Below are positions 54,249-62,413 of a DNA stretch of 64,000 bases, piece after piece. Within the stretch, counting starts at the first letter, position 1. The number at the start of each line of letters is the position of its first letter. A model generated the notes under the pieces. The model was not told the origin of the DNA and ran no database searches. It saw only the letters and a list, made by a program, of their open reading frames with translations. A program made the position numbers and the translations under genes. Source of the stretch: Ectopseudomonas toyotomiensis (GTDB taxonomy: Bacteria > Pseudomonadota > Gammaproteobacteria > Pseudomonadales > Pseudomonadaceae); assembly GCF_900115695.1 (NCBI RefSeq), contig NZ_FOXK01000005.1, positions 124,001 through 188,000 on the forward strand, read 5' to 3'.

Positions 54249-54785
54249 ATGCGCCACCTGCTGCTCGCCCTGCTCTTTTTTACCGGCCTGGCCCACGCCG
54301 AACTGCCGGAAACCGACTGGCTCGACCTGATGCCACCCGAAGACCGCAAGGCCCTCGAGGAAATGCCCGAGATCAGCCACGACAGTCCTGAAGGCGACAG
54401 CACCTTCTACAGCGAGGGCGGCCTGCGCCAGCAGGATCAGGATCTGCCGGCAGTGATGTACTCCGCCAAGACCGTGCCCGAACTCGACGGCAAGGCCATT
54501 CGCCTGGGCGGCTACCCGGTACCGCTGGAGAACGACGAGAAAGGCAACAGCACCCTGTTCTTCCTGGTGCCCTATCCGGGCGCCTGCATCCACGTGCCAC
54601 CACCGCCGCCCAACCAGCTGGTACTGGTGCGCTATCCCAAGGGCATCCCGCTCGAGGACATCTACGCCCCACTGTGGGTCAGTGGCGAGCTGAAGGTGGA
54701 GCAGGTCAGCAACGACCTGGCCGACGCCGCCTATGCCATGGAAGCGGGCGAAGTGCGTCTGGTGACCGACGAAGACCTCTACTGA
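54249..54785 (+). CDS. DUF3299 periplasmic protein
   Basis: A 178-residue protein with signal peptide (MRHLLLALLFFTGLAHA) and the DUF3299 core: LDGKAIRLGGYPVPLE, FFLVPYPGACIHVPPPPPNQ, then YAPLWVSGEL. Homologues often accompany lipoprotein or metal ABC transporter genes, and a role in outer-membrane or metal handling has been guessed; nothing firm is known. The second Met is chosen because it begins a standard signal peptide. The next gene follows by 18 bp and is probably co-transcribed. Confidence 0.82.
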   Translation: MRHLLLALLFFTGLAHAELPETDWLDLMPPEDRKALEEMPEISHDSPEGDSTFYSEGGLRQQDQDLPAVMYSAKTVPELDGKAIRLGGYPVPLENDEKGNSTLFFLVPYPGACIHVPPPPPNQLVLVRYPKGIPLEDIYAPLWVSGELKVEQVSNDLADAAYAMEAGEVRLVTDEDLY

Positions 54786-54803
54786 TCGCTCTGGAGTCTG
54801 CGC

Positions 54804-55271
54804 ATGAAAGCTGCCGCCCTGTTGTTGCTGTGCCTGCTGTCTACCGCCGTACTGGCTCTGGAGCCCGGCGAACGCCTGGCACCCTGGACGCTGCTGGATC
54901 AGCATGACGTGCCCTACACCCTGAATGACGAGACCCGCATCCTGCTGGTCGCCCGCGACATGGACGGCGCCAAGCTAGTCAACGCTGCACTGGAAGGCAA
55001 ACCCAAGGGCTACCTGGACGAGCGCCAGGCGGTCTTCCTCGCCGACATCAGCCGCATGCCCAGCGTCATCGCCACCCTGTTTGCCCTGCCGAAGATGCGC
55101 GACTACAACTACCGCATCCTCCTCGACCGCGACGCCCGCATCGCCCCGCGTTATCAGGCTAGCGAAGGTGAAGTGCTGTGGTTGCAGTTGGAGGATGGGA
55201 AGTTGGAAGAGCAGAGGGCGTTCAAGGAGGCTGGGGCGTTGACGAATGCGCTGGAGGCGGTAGGTAAATAG
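54804..55271 (+). CDS. Periplasmic thioredoxin-fold-like protein without redox cysteines
   Basis: A 155-residue protein with signal peptide (MKAAALLLLCLLSTAVLA). The mature part, starting LEPGERLAPWTLLDQHDVPY and TRILLVARDMDGAKLVNAAL, follows the outline of peroxiredoxin/YtfJ-like folds but has no cysteine after the signal peptide, so it is not a thiol enzyme. Pairs with the DUF3299 gene. It is the last GC-rich gene before the AT-rich T6SS-associated stretch. Confidence 0.75.
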   Translation: MKAAALLLLCLLSTAVLALEPGERLAPWTLLDQHDVPYTLNDETRILLVARDMDGAKLVNAALEGKPKGYLDERQAVFLADISRMPSVIATLFALPKMRDYNYRILLDRDARIAPRYQASEGEVLWLQLEDGKLEEQRAFKEAGALTNALEAVGK

Positions 55272-55329
55272 CGCTCTTTCAAAAAATATTGAGCAGCTTC
55301 CTTTCTTTCAGAAACCTCTTGAGGAATCG

Positions 55330-55597
55330 TCAATCAGTCTTGATACGCACAAACTTGTTATCAGTGAGTTTAAAGTTACGAATTCGGTTTTTGGCTGGAA
55401 GTAAGTTACCACCCACATTCGCCTCCGAATTTGCGACAACACTGGAAATCACTCATAGGTAGCTTTCAGGAAAGACTTTGCGCCATAAACTGTTGCTTGA
55501 TGCTTTCAGCGTATGCGCTTATTACAGCCACGCAAAACACTAATGCAATCAACAGTAGCTTCCGAAAAACAATTGTTATTGAGTTTACTTTGCACAT
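55330..55597 (-). pseudogene. Decayed gene for a small secreted protein
   Basis: On the minus strand an ATG at 55597 opens a 43-codon frame that reads as a signal peptide (IVFRKLLLIALVFCVAVISA) and stops at 55466. The next frame continues with plausible protein sequence (VFPESYL, then VGGNLLPAKNRIRNFKLTDN, then KFVRIKTD) to a stop at 55330, with one in-frame stop between. This fits one gene broken by a frameshift and a nonsense change. Identity unknown; the location beside a toxin-immunity pair suggests an old immunity gene. Confidence 0.5.
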
Positions 55598-55778
55598 TTC
55601 ACAGCATCAGAAACCTTAATAAAATACCACAACCGGGAAACTCATATGAAAACAGGATTGCGATAGAAAACCATCAGCTTGCACAAATATAGCACTCACG
55701 CTAATCCGCGTAGTGCTGCTCAAAAGCCAAAGGTTACGACTCTTCTAACTCAGCCGAAGTGTTAAGCAACTGGTGATT

Positions 55779-55968
55779 CTAAATATCGTAGTACGCCCAG
55801 CCGATAGCGCCAGAGCCTTCGACATTAAAACCGAGCGGAGCAGAATCCACTGCTGCTCTGATCATCATCAGTTAGCAAATTTACATTATTTTAGATAAAG
55901 GGAAAGCTGCTGCTACGCACCAGCCCAGCATCATAGCCATAGCACTTGCCTTCGATATTTTTTAGCAT
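55779..55968 (-). pseudogene. Fragments of a second small protein gene
   Basis: Two minus-strand pieces in different frames: 55968-55891 encodes MLKNIEGKCYGYDAGLVRSS and a few more residues; 55868-55779 encodes a piece ending DSAPLGFNVEGSGAIGWAYY-DI. Both read like the C-terminal half of a small folded protein, split by a frameshift and stop. No start region or signal peptide was found. Family not recognised. Confidence 0.4.
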
Positions 55969-56094
55969 GCCGGCGGTATGCTTAGTATGTATTGATTGAC
56001 ATTGGCATCAACAAAGCTACGGTATAGAATATAACACACTATAAAATCAACAGGCCTTATTGAAAAGCAAATTTGTCACTTTCAGCGCACTGTA

Positions 56095-56964
56095 CTATTT
56101 GCAATATTCAAGACTATCGCATATCACCCATGCCTTTATTTCTTTCCCTTTATTGGTAATATATTTCACCTTATACCAATACCTAGTGCTACTTTCTGTC
56201 TCCCTGAAATCAAGAAGCGCGACACTGTCATTTTTTATTAGGTACATTTTAGTTTTTTTGCTTGCATCAGGCCCTCCATATAGCGCAGCCCGATCCGCAA
56301 TAATTTTACTAAAGATAGGCTTTCTGAGTGTATAGTCCGCATCACTTGAAACCATCATTTTTTCTGTCTCGCCATCAGGTAAATAGATAGTTCTATTTAC
56401 CTCGTCACAACCTATGCAGCTATCTGAAAGCTCCAAAGCAATTTTATCGCCTGATACCAAATAAACGTCTTCATGCCATTTCGCCTCACTTCGATAGCTG
56501 CTGATTAGACGACCATTCTTAATCCGGTAGTTACATATTTGATGCTTAAATCCAGTTATTTCTTTAAGCTCTCCCCCCCCTCCATGGTAGATATATATTT
56601 TAGAGCAAATATTAACTACCCCATGCTCAGGGCCAGTTAATATTACTTCTGGATGGCCGTCAGATGTTACATCTTCTATGTATATATTTGAGTAGCCCTC
56701 ATTAAAGGATTTCAAAAAACTAGCGGGCAATCTTACATCTTTACACTCTGAAAAATCACAGTCTTGGATTGAAAGTAAAGATGATTCTCCAGTGATCTGC
56801 AGCTTTAAGTTATTCCTAGTATCTGAGACCTCAGTTTTTCCTTCTGCATAAGCATAGACCCCAACTGAAAGAAGAAGAGAAACAAATAGGGAGCCAGCAG
56901 TACATTTAAGCTTCACATTAAAACACTTAAGAAAGCTTTCTATTCTTCTCACTTTAGCCCCCAT
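56095..56964 (-). CDS. Probable periplasmic immunity protein for the GH19 effector
   Basis: A 289-residue protein with an N-terminal export signal (TAGSLFVSLLLSVGVYAYAEG; an inner GTG start at VKLKC would make it more typical). The mature N-terminal half contains IYIEDVTSDGHPEVILTGPE, an FG-GAP/integrin-like repeat of the kind in XAC2610-type lysozyme-inhibitor proteins. The C-terminal part (RAALYGGPDASKKTKMYLIK, then WYKVKYI...AWVICDSLEYC) looks SH3-like. It overlaps the effector's 3' end by 16 bp and is AT-rich like the effector's toxin domain. The role as inhibitor of the GH19 domain in the periplasm is inferred from order, overlap and export signal. Confidence 0.72.
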   Translation of the reverse strand: MGAKVRRIESFLKCFNVKLKCTAGSLFVSLLLSVGVYAYAEGKTEVSDTRNNLKLQITGESSLLSIQDCDFSECKDVRLPASFLKSFNEGYSNIYIEDVTSDGHPEVILTGPEHGVVNICSKIYIYHGGGGELKEITGFKHQICNYRIKNGRLISSYRSEAKWHEDVYLVSGDKIALELSDSCIGCDEVNRTIYLPDGETEKMMVSSDADYTLRKPIFSKIIADRAALYGGPDASKKTKMYLIKNDSVALLDFRETESSTRYWYKVKYITNKGKEIKAWVICDSLEYCK

Positions 56965-59900
56965 TCTTTTTTTATTTTTTCAAAAATGGATTTTCTTTCA
57001 ATCAAACCATTATCGCCGCCATTGACGGCCAACGTCACCAAGGAAACATTATTTTTTTCATGCTCTATTAGCACATTAATATCCCCTTTGGCATCATACT
57101 TTTTGTAAACCCCACCATTGTTACGCCAAAACCAGCAGGAAGCATCTATCGCATTAAACATATCAGATGCGATTAAATCTGGATTGGCGACAAAGTCTAC
57201 GCCTCGATAGTCAGAGTATCTCCCGTAATTATTTTTCCAAGTAAGCTGTATTAGCCCTTTACCCTTATATTTTGGGCCGTCACCAATAGCGGTGTTCCCA
57301 TTCAATTCCGCCTTCGGGTGCACCCCAGGGTTGTACCCCTCCCCAGAGTCAAACTCAATTGTGGTCTCGAAATGTGCAGATTCATGAAAACATTGGGCCA
57401 CAAAGTGAGCTTTCTGATAGCCAGTTGTAATCTCATACTTTGACAAAGCCGCATTTAGCATCTTCACAAACTCATGCTTGTCGAACTTATATATACCGGG
57501 GTAGTTCTCTTCAAACATTTTAGCAAACCCTCTCGGCCCTCCTCGACCAGTAAACCAGTCGCCAGTTTTACCGAGCATTTTCTCAAGAAATGGAACTGTT
57601 ATTTCCTCTCCTGCGGAGGTATAAAAGTTACTTGTAAGTCCTATCGGCTGGAAATGCCAAGCCACCCCATCCGCCGCTATCCCTGGTTGCCCTGCAAACT
57701 CCTTCCACCAGCTAAGCGTTTTAATCCGCTCCTTCTCGCGTACCCACTGAGGATTCGGATCTTCCGGCGTGTGCTCCATCAGCTTGTCTAGCTGATTCCA
57801 TTTGCTCTCGTTCCAGAACCATTCACTTTCATGCTGGCTGATCAACAGGGAAAGCTGCTGTGCCAACCAAGGTTTGGCGAGGGCAGCCTTAAATTCCTCT
57901 GGAGTGAGCTTGTTATCGCGGACGCCCTTTTCATCGGGCTGATCAATGATCTCGTATAGCTTGCTGAGGATGGGGCCGCGCTCGGCTTCTTCGATCAGTG
58001 CCGCGTAGCTTGTAGTTTCCTCTTCCTTGGCGCGCCCGGTGGCGTCGAGGGTTCTTGCCAGGTGGGCGTCCAGCGAGAGAGTGTCTTGCAGGGTGCTGAA
58101 GCCTGGCCATTCCCAGGGGGAGTGACGTGTGACGATCAGGTCTTTTTCTGGCGCCCAACCGGAGATGTCGTTGCCTTCCATGTCACCGACGGTGACGTAC
58201 CACCAGCGTGCTTGTTCAGCGTCGATGGCTTTGCGCTCATCGGGCAAGGCGTCCCAGGAACCCGCGGGCAGTATGCGTACGTAACCACTGGCTTTACCTT
58301 CCAGACCGCTATGCAGGGGGAACTCCGTCCAGGCATCGAGCGAGCCGGCTGTATTACTGCGCTGGCCCTGGGCGTTCAGTGCAGATCGTTTGACCCAAAA
58401 GGGTTTTCCGACCACAGCACCGATTTTGCGCCATGGATGGGTCGTGGGGATGTTGCCGCTCTCGTAATCGTGAGGGTCGCCCCCTTCGACCGAGTTGGAA
58501 TACACCTTGAGAAAGTCGACCTGATCCGGCATATCCGCTGCATCAACACCCATTCGGGTTGCCAGGGTTGTCTTCTGCGCAGCGCCTAGCGTGTAGGTAA
58601 GCTTTGTCGAGTTATAACTGCCCAGTTCGCTGTTCTTGTCGGCGTTGCAGATGGCGTACTTCTGCACCTTGGCCCAGCAACCGGCCTTGGGGGAGTCGCT
58701 GCAGAGGCGCACGTCCACGTTCGCTTCAACCTGGGTATCGGCGGCGGCGGGCTGGGCGATCTTCGAGCCCTTTTCCACCTTGATCAGGGTCTTCTGTTCA
58801 TCCGGCAGCTTTTCCCCGATAGCACGGCTTTTTTCGATAAAGGCCGGGACGTCCTCACTGGTGAACACTTCCAGGTGCAGGCGTTTCTTGGCTGTGCCTT
58901 CGTCTTGGTTCTGGTACTTGCCTATATGCCCTACCAGTTCACCGGCGTTGATCGCGTAAGGCTTGGGCAAAATGTGAACACTGCCTATAACGCTCGGGGC
59001 ACCGTGCTGAGTTTCGAGTTCATCGAAGTACACATAGCCCTGCGGTTTGCCGTCCGGCCCGTTGGGCAGTACAGGTACGCCCCGATAGTCCATGACCTCC
59101 AGCACCTTGCAATAACCGCTTCTCTGTTTCTCGCCCACCTTGAGTGTTGCACCACGCGGCAATACGCCAATGATGGTGCCGGTACGGTTACTTTCGCGGC
59201 GCACATTCAAGCCCTGATGGCTGAGGGCAAGCGTAGGTTCGGTGTCCGTTGCTTTATCCGCCACGGTGTTGCCGGTCAGTTCAGGCTCATACACCCAGCC
59301 GACAGTATCTGCCGGTAAGGCGGGTATAGCCGAGCCTTCATCGATGCTAAGTAGCCTTTTGTATTGGGACTTTATGCTGTGCGTTTCACCCAGCGTGACT
59401 TTACAGCCCTTGGGGAGCAAGGCGAGCACCTCGCTCGTTCCATCCTCGGTCAAAGCACGTATCCGCAAGCCCACAAGTGAATCATTGGTGGTGGACTTGA
59501 CCGCATAACAGGTCGGCGCGAGGAACTCGGCGGGTTTAGGGGCACTGGTGGCCTGATAGCCGACCCAGTCGAGCAGGTGCATGTACAGACTGTAAAAAGT
59601 CAGTCCTTCGCTGGCCGGTGCGGTTTCTGCGACCGCAGCGGCTGGCGAGGCGGTGTTTGTAGGCGTTGCTGCCGTTGTGCTGTCGCTTGTCTCCCCGCTA
59701 GGAGCGCTAGGTGTAGGTACAGGCGGCAGCACCAGGTGATGCCTGACCAACACGAAACCCGTTGAATACTTGGCGCCCACCGGCTCTGGCCCCATGCCAG
59801 GCTGGCTCGTGGCTGCGTAGGGCGTCTCGGGATACTTGTCATCGATGCGATAGGCAATCACCTCGCCATCGGCAATGCAGCGGATTGCGCTCTGATCGAG

Positions 59901-60086
59901 CAGTGCGGCGCTACCTGCGTCGAAATGCACGCCACCATGCCAAAGACCATTGGCCCCCATGGGATAGAAGCCATCTTTGGCTTTGGCCAAGGCATCGATA
60001 TATATCTGCGGATCGCTGACTTCTTTACTGTCTTCGCCGGCGGTCTTGAACGGATAGGCCCAATTGATCGGTTTGTTGTCTGCCAT
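56949..60086 (-). CDS. T6SS cargo effector: interrupted M23-like domain, SH3-like segments, C-terminal GH19 lysozyme/chitinase-like domain
   Basis: A 1045-residue protein encoded 50 bp after vgrG (AAGGA, 8 nt before the ATG). Residues 40-120 and 160-175 resemble the start of an M23/LytM fold: WHGGVHFD (His50, His54, Asp56) and YSLYMHLLDW (His170). A Pro/Thr/Ser/Ala linker lies at 121-160. Two SH3-like segments follow (about 200-270 and 285-360, the latter with LNVRRESN), then what looks like the end of the M23 fold, GELVGHIGKY and RLHLEVF (His404). The HLH motif's first His is Arg here and the HxxxD Asp is His, so metallopeptidase activity is doubtful. Residues 710-760 contain an EF-hand-like DNKLTPEEF and QHESEW. 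The C-terminal ~190 residues are GH19-like, with FHESAHFETT (Glu902, likely catalytic) and KGLIQLTWKNNYGRYSDY. Predicted to cleave peptidoglycan in target cells. DNA below about 57650 is AT-rich. Confidence 0.83.
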   Translation of the reverse strand: MADNKPINWAYPFKTAGEDSKEVSDPQIYIDALAKAKDGFYPMGANGLWHGGVHFDAGSAALLDQSAIRCIADGEVIAYRIDDKYPETPYAATSQPGMGPEPVGAKYSTGFVLVRHHLVLPPVPTPSAPSGETSDSTTAATPTNTASPAAAVAETAPASEGLTFYSLYMHLLDWVGYQATSAPKPAEFLAPTCYAVKSTTNDSLVGLRIRALTEDGTSEVLALLPKGCKVTLGETHSIKSQYKRLLSIDEGSAIPALPADTVGWVYEPELTGNTVADKATDTEPTLALSHQGLNVRRESNRTGTIIGVLPRGATLKVGEKQRSGYCKVLEVMDYRGVPVLPNGPDGKPQGYVYFDELETQHGAPSVIGSVHILPKPYAINAGELVGHIGKYQNQDEGTAKKRLHLEVFTSEDVPAFIEKSRAIGEKLPDEQKTLIKVEKGSKIAQPAAADTQVEANVDVRLCSDSPKAGCWAKVQKYAICNADKNSELGSYNSTKLTYTLGAAQKTTLATRMGVDAADMPDQVDFLKVYSNSVEGGDPHDYESGNIPTTHPWRKIGAVVGKPFWVKRSALNAQGQRSNTAGSLDAWTEFPLHSGLEGKASGYVRILPAGSWDALPDERKAIDAEQARWWYVTVGDMEGNDISGWAPEKDLIVTRHSPWEWPGFSTLQDTLSLDAHLARTLDATGRAKEEETTSYAALIEEAERGPILSKLYEIIDQPDEKGVRDNKLTPEEFKAALAKPWLAQQLSLLISQHESEWFWNESKWNQLDKLMEHTPEDPNPQWVREKERIKTLSWWKEFAGQPGIAADGVAWHFQPIGLTSNFYTSAGEEITVPFLEKMLGKTGDWFTGRGGPRGFAKMFEENYPGIYKFDKHEFVKMLNAALSKYEITTGYQKAHFVAQCFHESAHFETTIEFDSGEGYNPGVHPKAELNGNTAIGDGPKYKGKGLIQLTWKNNYGRYSDYRGVDFVANPDLIASDMFNAIDASCWFWRNNGGVYKKYDAKGDINVLIEHEKNNVSLVTLAVNGGDNGLIERKSIFEKIKKEWGLK

Positions 60087-60136
60087 GGTGATAATCCTTA
60101 TTCACGGGCGTGAAGATGACCCCGTGCTTGTCCCTG

Positions 60137-62245
60137 TTAACCGGAGAAATTCAGCGTGCGTTTGGGTTTTGCCTTGGGCGTCAGCGCATTACCAACCGCC
60201 TGCTCCAACAAACTCCCCGCCTTGTCGCTATCGGCCGCGCCCGGCAGCACGGGCGGTTTGATCTTGAGCCCCGAGCCCTTGCCTGGCGAACCGCCGGCGT
60301 TGATCCTGGCCAGCGGGCCGGAGATGGTGATGCCGCCGGGGTCGAGTTTGATAAAGCTGCCGCCGGCCTTGATGGTCAGTTCGATGCCGGCTTCGATGAC
60401 CATTTTCTGTCCGGCCTTGAGGTGGATCTCGCGGCCGGCCTTGGTCAGTTGTGCGGTGCCGAGTTTGATGTGCTGGTCGGTGCCCACCGTCAGGTGATCC
60501 TGCGGTTTGACTTCGACCTTGCGGTCGGCGATGACGGTGAGGTGTTCCTCAGCCATCAGCTCGGTGTAGCTGTTCTTCTCCACGGTGTCGTGGCGCTCGT
60601 TACCGACACGGATCTTCTGGTCGTGCTCGATGTTTTCGTCCCAGTCGCGCTGGGCATGCACGTAGATCTGCTCGGCGCCCTTGCGATCCTCGATGCGCAG
60701 TTCGTTGTAGCCGCCACCGCCGGGGCTGCTCAGGGTTTTGAACACGCTGCGGGTCTTGTTTGCCGGCAGGTCGTAGGGCACGACGTGTTCGGCGTGGTAC
60801 AGACAGCCGGTGACCAGGGGCTGATCAGGGTCGCCTTCGAGGAAGGTGACCAGCACTTCCATGCCGATGCGCGGGATGGTGATGGCGCCGTAGCGGTCAC
60901 CGGCCCAGCTGGAACTGACGCGTAGCCAGCAACTGGTTTTCTCGTCGGCCTGACCTTCGCGATCCCAGAAGAACTGGACTTTCACCCGGCCATATTCGTC
61001 GCAGTGAATTTCTTCGCCGGTAGGTCCCGTGACCACGGCGGTCTGGCTGCCCAGTACCTTGGGTTTGGGGTGTTCCAGCGGCGGGCGGTAGGGCACGGCC
61101 CAGGGGGTGGCGAGGAAGCGGTTGCGGTAGCCTTGGGTGAAGTCATCACCATCTTTTGTCGAGGGCTGCGCTTTGCCAGTCATGTTGTGCAGCAGTGTGT
61201 TCAGAGCCTTGCCAAGCATTGAATCACTGGTGACCGACTCCTCCAGCACCTGCGGCTGTTTGCCTTCGTGCAGCACTTCGGTGAGCAGCCAGAGGTCGTT
61301 CCACTCGCTTTGCGGGTGTTCGGAGATTTCCAGCAGGTGGCCGCTGACCAGGCGCGGCTGGTCGCTCTTGCCTTCGAGTTGCTGGTAGTCGGCGCGGTGG
61401 CGTTCCAGGGCGCGTTTGGCCAGGTGCTTGCCGCGCGTGCGGTCGGTGTAGCGGCCAGGGTAGTCGTAGTCTTCCAGGGTCGGCAGGCTGTCGTTTTCAC
61501 CGGCCTTCTCGCCCTGGTAGGTGGCCTCCAGCAGCAGGCGCGGTTGTTCGAAGTCGTAGTCGCGGCGAGTGGTGTTGCGCGTGCGGGTTTCCAGGCGCAG
61601 GGCCAGGCGCTTGATCACCGGGTCGTCGGCGGTCATGCCGCTGTCCTGGATATAGGGTGTGGGCTGGCCAAGCTTGGCGAAGGCGGTCTGGTCGTCGCCG
61701 AAGGTCAGCACGTGGCCGCTTTCGCTGTGCTGGAAGTGGTAGTGGATGCCTTCTTCTTCGCACAGGCGCTGGATGAAGTGCAGGTCGCTCTCGTCGTACT
61801 GCACGCAGTAGTCGCGCTCGGGGTAGACGGTAGGGCCGAGCTGGAACTGGTAGCCGCCTTCGACAATGCCGTGCTCTTCGAGCACCTGAGCGACGATCTG
61901 CGGCACCGTCAGGTGCTGGAAGATGCGCTGGTTGGTGCGGTGCGTGAGGTAGGCAAGCTGCGGCACGATGGCCAGGCGGTAGCGGGTCAGGCGCTTGCCG
62001 GATTCGCCCTGCTCGACCCGGTGGATCAGCCCATGGATACCGTCGCCATTGGGGCTGAAGGCGAGGAACGCACGCTGGTGCAGCAGGCTCGTCAGGTCGA
62101 GATCCGGGCGCTCGCTGATCAGCTCGACGTCGAAGCGATAGGGCTGGCTGATGGCCTCACGACCGCTGAATTCGAGCACCTGCAGGTCGTGCTCGACGCC
62201 CTCGATGCTCAGGCTGAAATGGGTTTCGTTGGCCGGGTTGAACAT
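60137..62245 (-). CDS. vgrG: T6SS spike protein VgrG (TssI)
   Basis: A 702-residue trimeric spike. The N-terminal gp27-like domain starts HFSLSIEGVEHDLQVLEFSG and contains YDESDLHFIQRLCEEEGIHY; the gp5/OB region has TGPTGEEIHCDEYGRVKVQF and the WAGDRYGAITIPRIGMEVLV segment; a repetitive beta-helix follows (KVEVKPQDHLTV, EIHLKAGQKMVIEAG). The C-terminal 50 residues form a Pro/Lys/Gly-rich tail with no enzymatic domain, so cargo is carried non-covalently. AAGGA precedes the ATG at 62245. Followed directly by the effector with no DUF4123, DUF1795 or PAAR gene between. A mobile repeat separates it from stk. Confidence 0.95.
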   Translation of the reverse strand: MFNPANETHFSLSIEGVEHDLQVLEFSGREAISQPYRFDVELISERPDLDLTSLLHQRAFLAFSPNGDGIHGLIHRVEQGESGKRLTRYRLAIVPQLAYLTHRTNQRIFQHLTVPQIVAQVLEEHGIVEGGYQFQLGPTVYPERDYCVQYDESDLHFIQRLCEEEGIHYHFQHSESGHVLTFGDDQTAFAKLGQPTPYIQDSGMTADDPVIKRLALRLETRTRNTTRRDYDFEQPRLLLEATYQGEKAGENDSLPTLEDYDYPGRYTDRTRGKHLAKRALERHRADYQQLEGKSDQPRLVSGHLLEISEHPQSEWNDLWLLTEVLHEGKQPQVLEESVTSDSMLGKALNTLLHNMTGKAQPSTKDGDDFTQGYRNRFLATPWAVPYRPPLEHPKPKVLGSQTAVVTGPTGEEIHCDEYGRVKVQFFWDREGQADEKTSCWLRVSSSWAGDRYGAITIPRIGMEVLVTFLEGDPDQPLVTGCLYHAEHVVPYDLPANKTRSVFKTLSSPGGGGYNELRIEDRKGAEQIYVHAQRDWDENIEHDQKIRVGNERHDTVEKNSYTELMAEEHLTVIADRKVEVKPQDHLTVGTDQHIKLGTAQLTKAGREIHLKAGQKMVIEAGIELTIKAGGSFIKLDPGGITISGPLARINAGGSPGKGSGLKIKPPVLPGAADSDKAGSLLEQAVGNALTPKAKPKRTLNFSG

Positions 62246-62273
62246 GTGCGTATCCTTTCGATTGAGTCCTTTT

Positions 62274-62413
62274 CAGGCCGTTGAAAAACTACCTGCGTTG
62301 GCAATACTGCGTTAAAAACGGCCTCAAAATGCTCATTTACAGCACGTAAACTCCGCTTTTTCGGCCGTTTTCGCCTTGTCTTGCCTGCCTCGCCTACGTT
62401 TTTCAACAGCCTG
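62274..62413. repeat. MITE-like structured repeat, copy B (between stk and vgrG)
   Basis: A 140-bp element with 16-bp ends CAGGCCGTTGAAAAAC / GTTTTTCAACAGCCTG (15 of 16 pair). Its minus-strand reading aligns over its whole interior with the element at 34689-34827, but the arms and inner stem (AAAACGGCC / GGCCGTTTT) differ in a compensating way. It abuts the last base of the stk stop codon and lies 28 bp upstream of vgrG. Confidence 0.85.

Larger units (their letters stand above)
55272..56094. other. AT-rich non-coding stretch downstream of the T6SS effector module
   Basis: About 820 bp of visibly AT-rich DNA, in contrast to the flanking genes on the left. No intact gene. It contains minus-strand remnants of small secreted or immunity-like proteins (55330-55597 and 55779-55968). 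The base composition matches the adjacent immunity gene and the effector's C-terminal domain, so all were probably acquired together or exchanged here. Confidence 0.7.

Noticed and set aside
55431..55619. Plus-strand 62-codon frame in the AT-rich spacer
   Set aside because: No ribosome site or recognisable sequence; the minus strand at the same place encodes a convincing signal peptide remnant instead.
60137..62245. VgrG as an evolved VgrG with a fused toxin
   Set aside because: The tail after the beta-helix is only about 50 Pro/Lys/Gly-rich residues with no domain.
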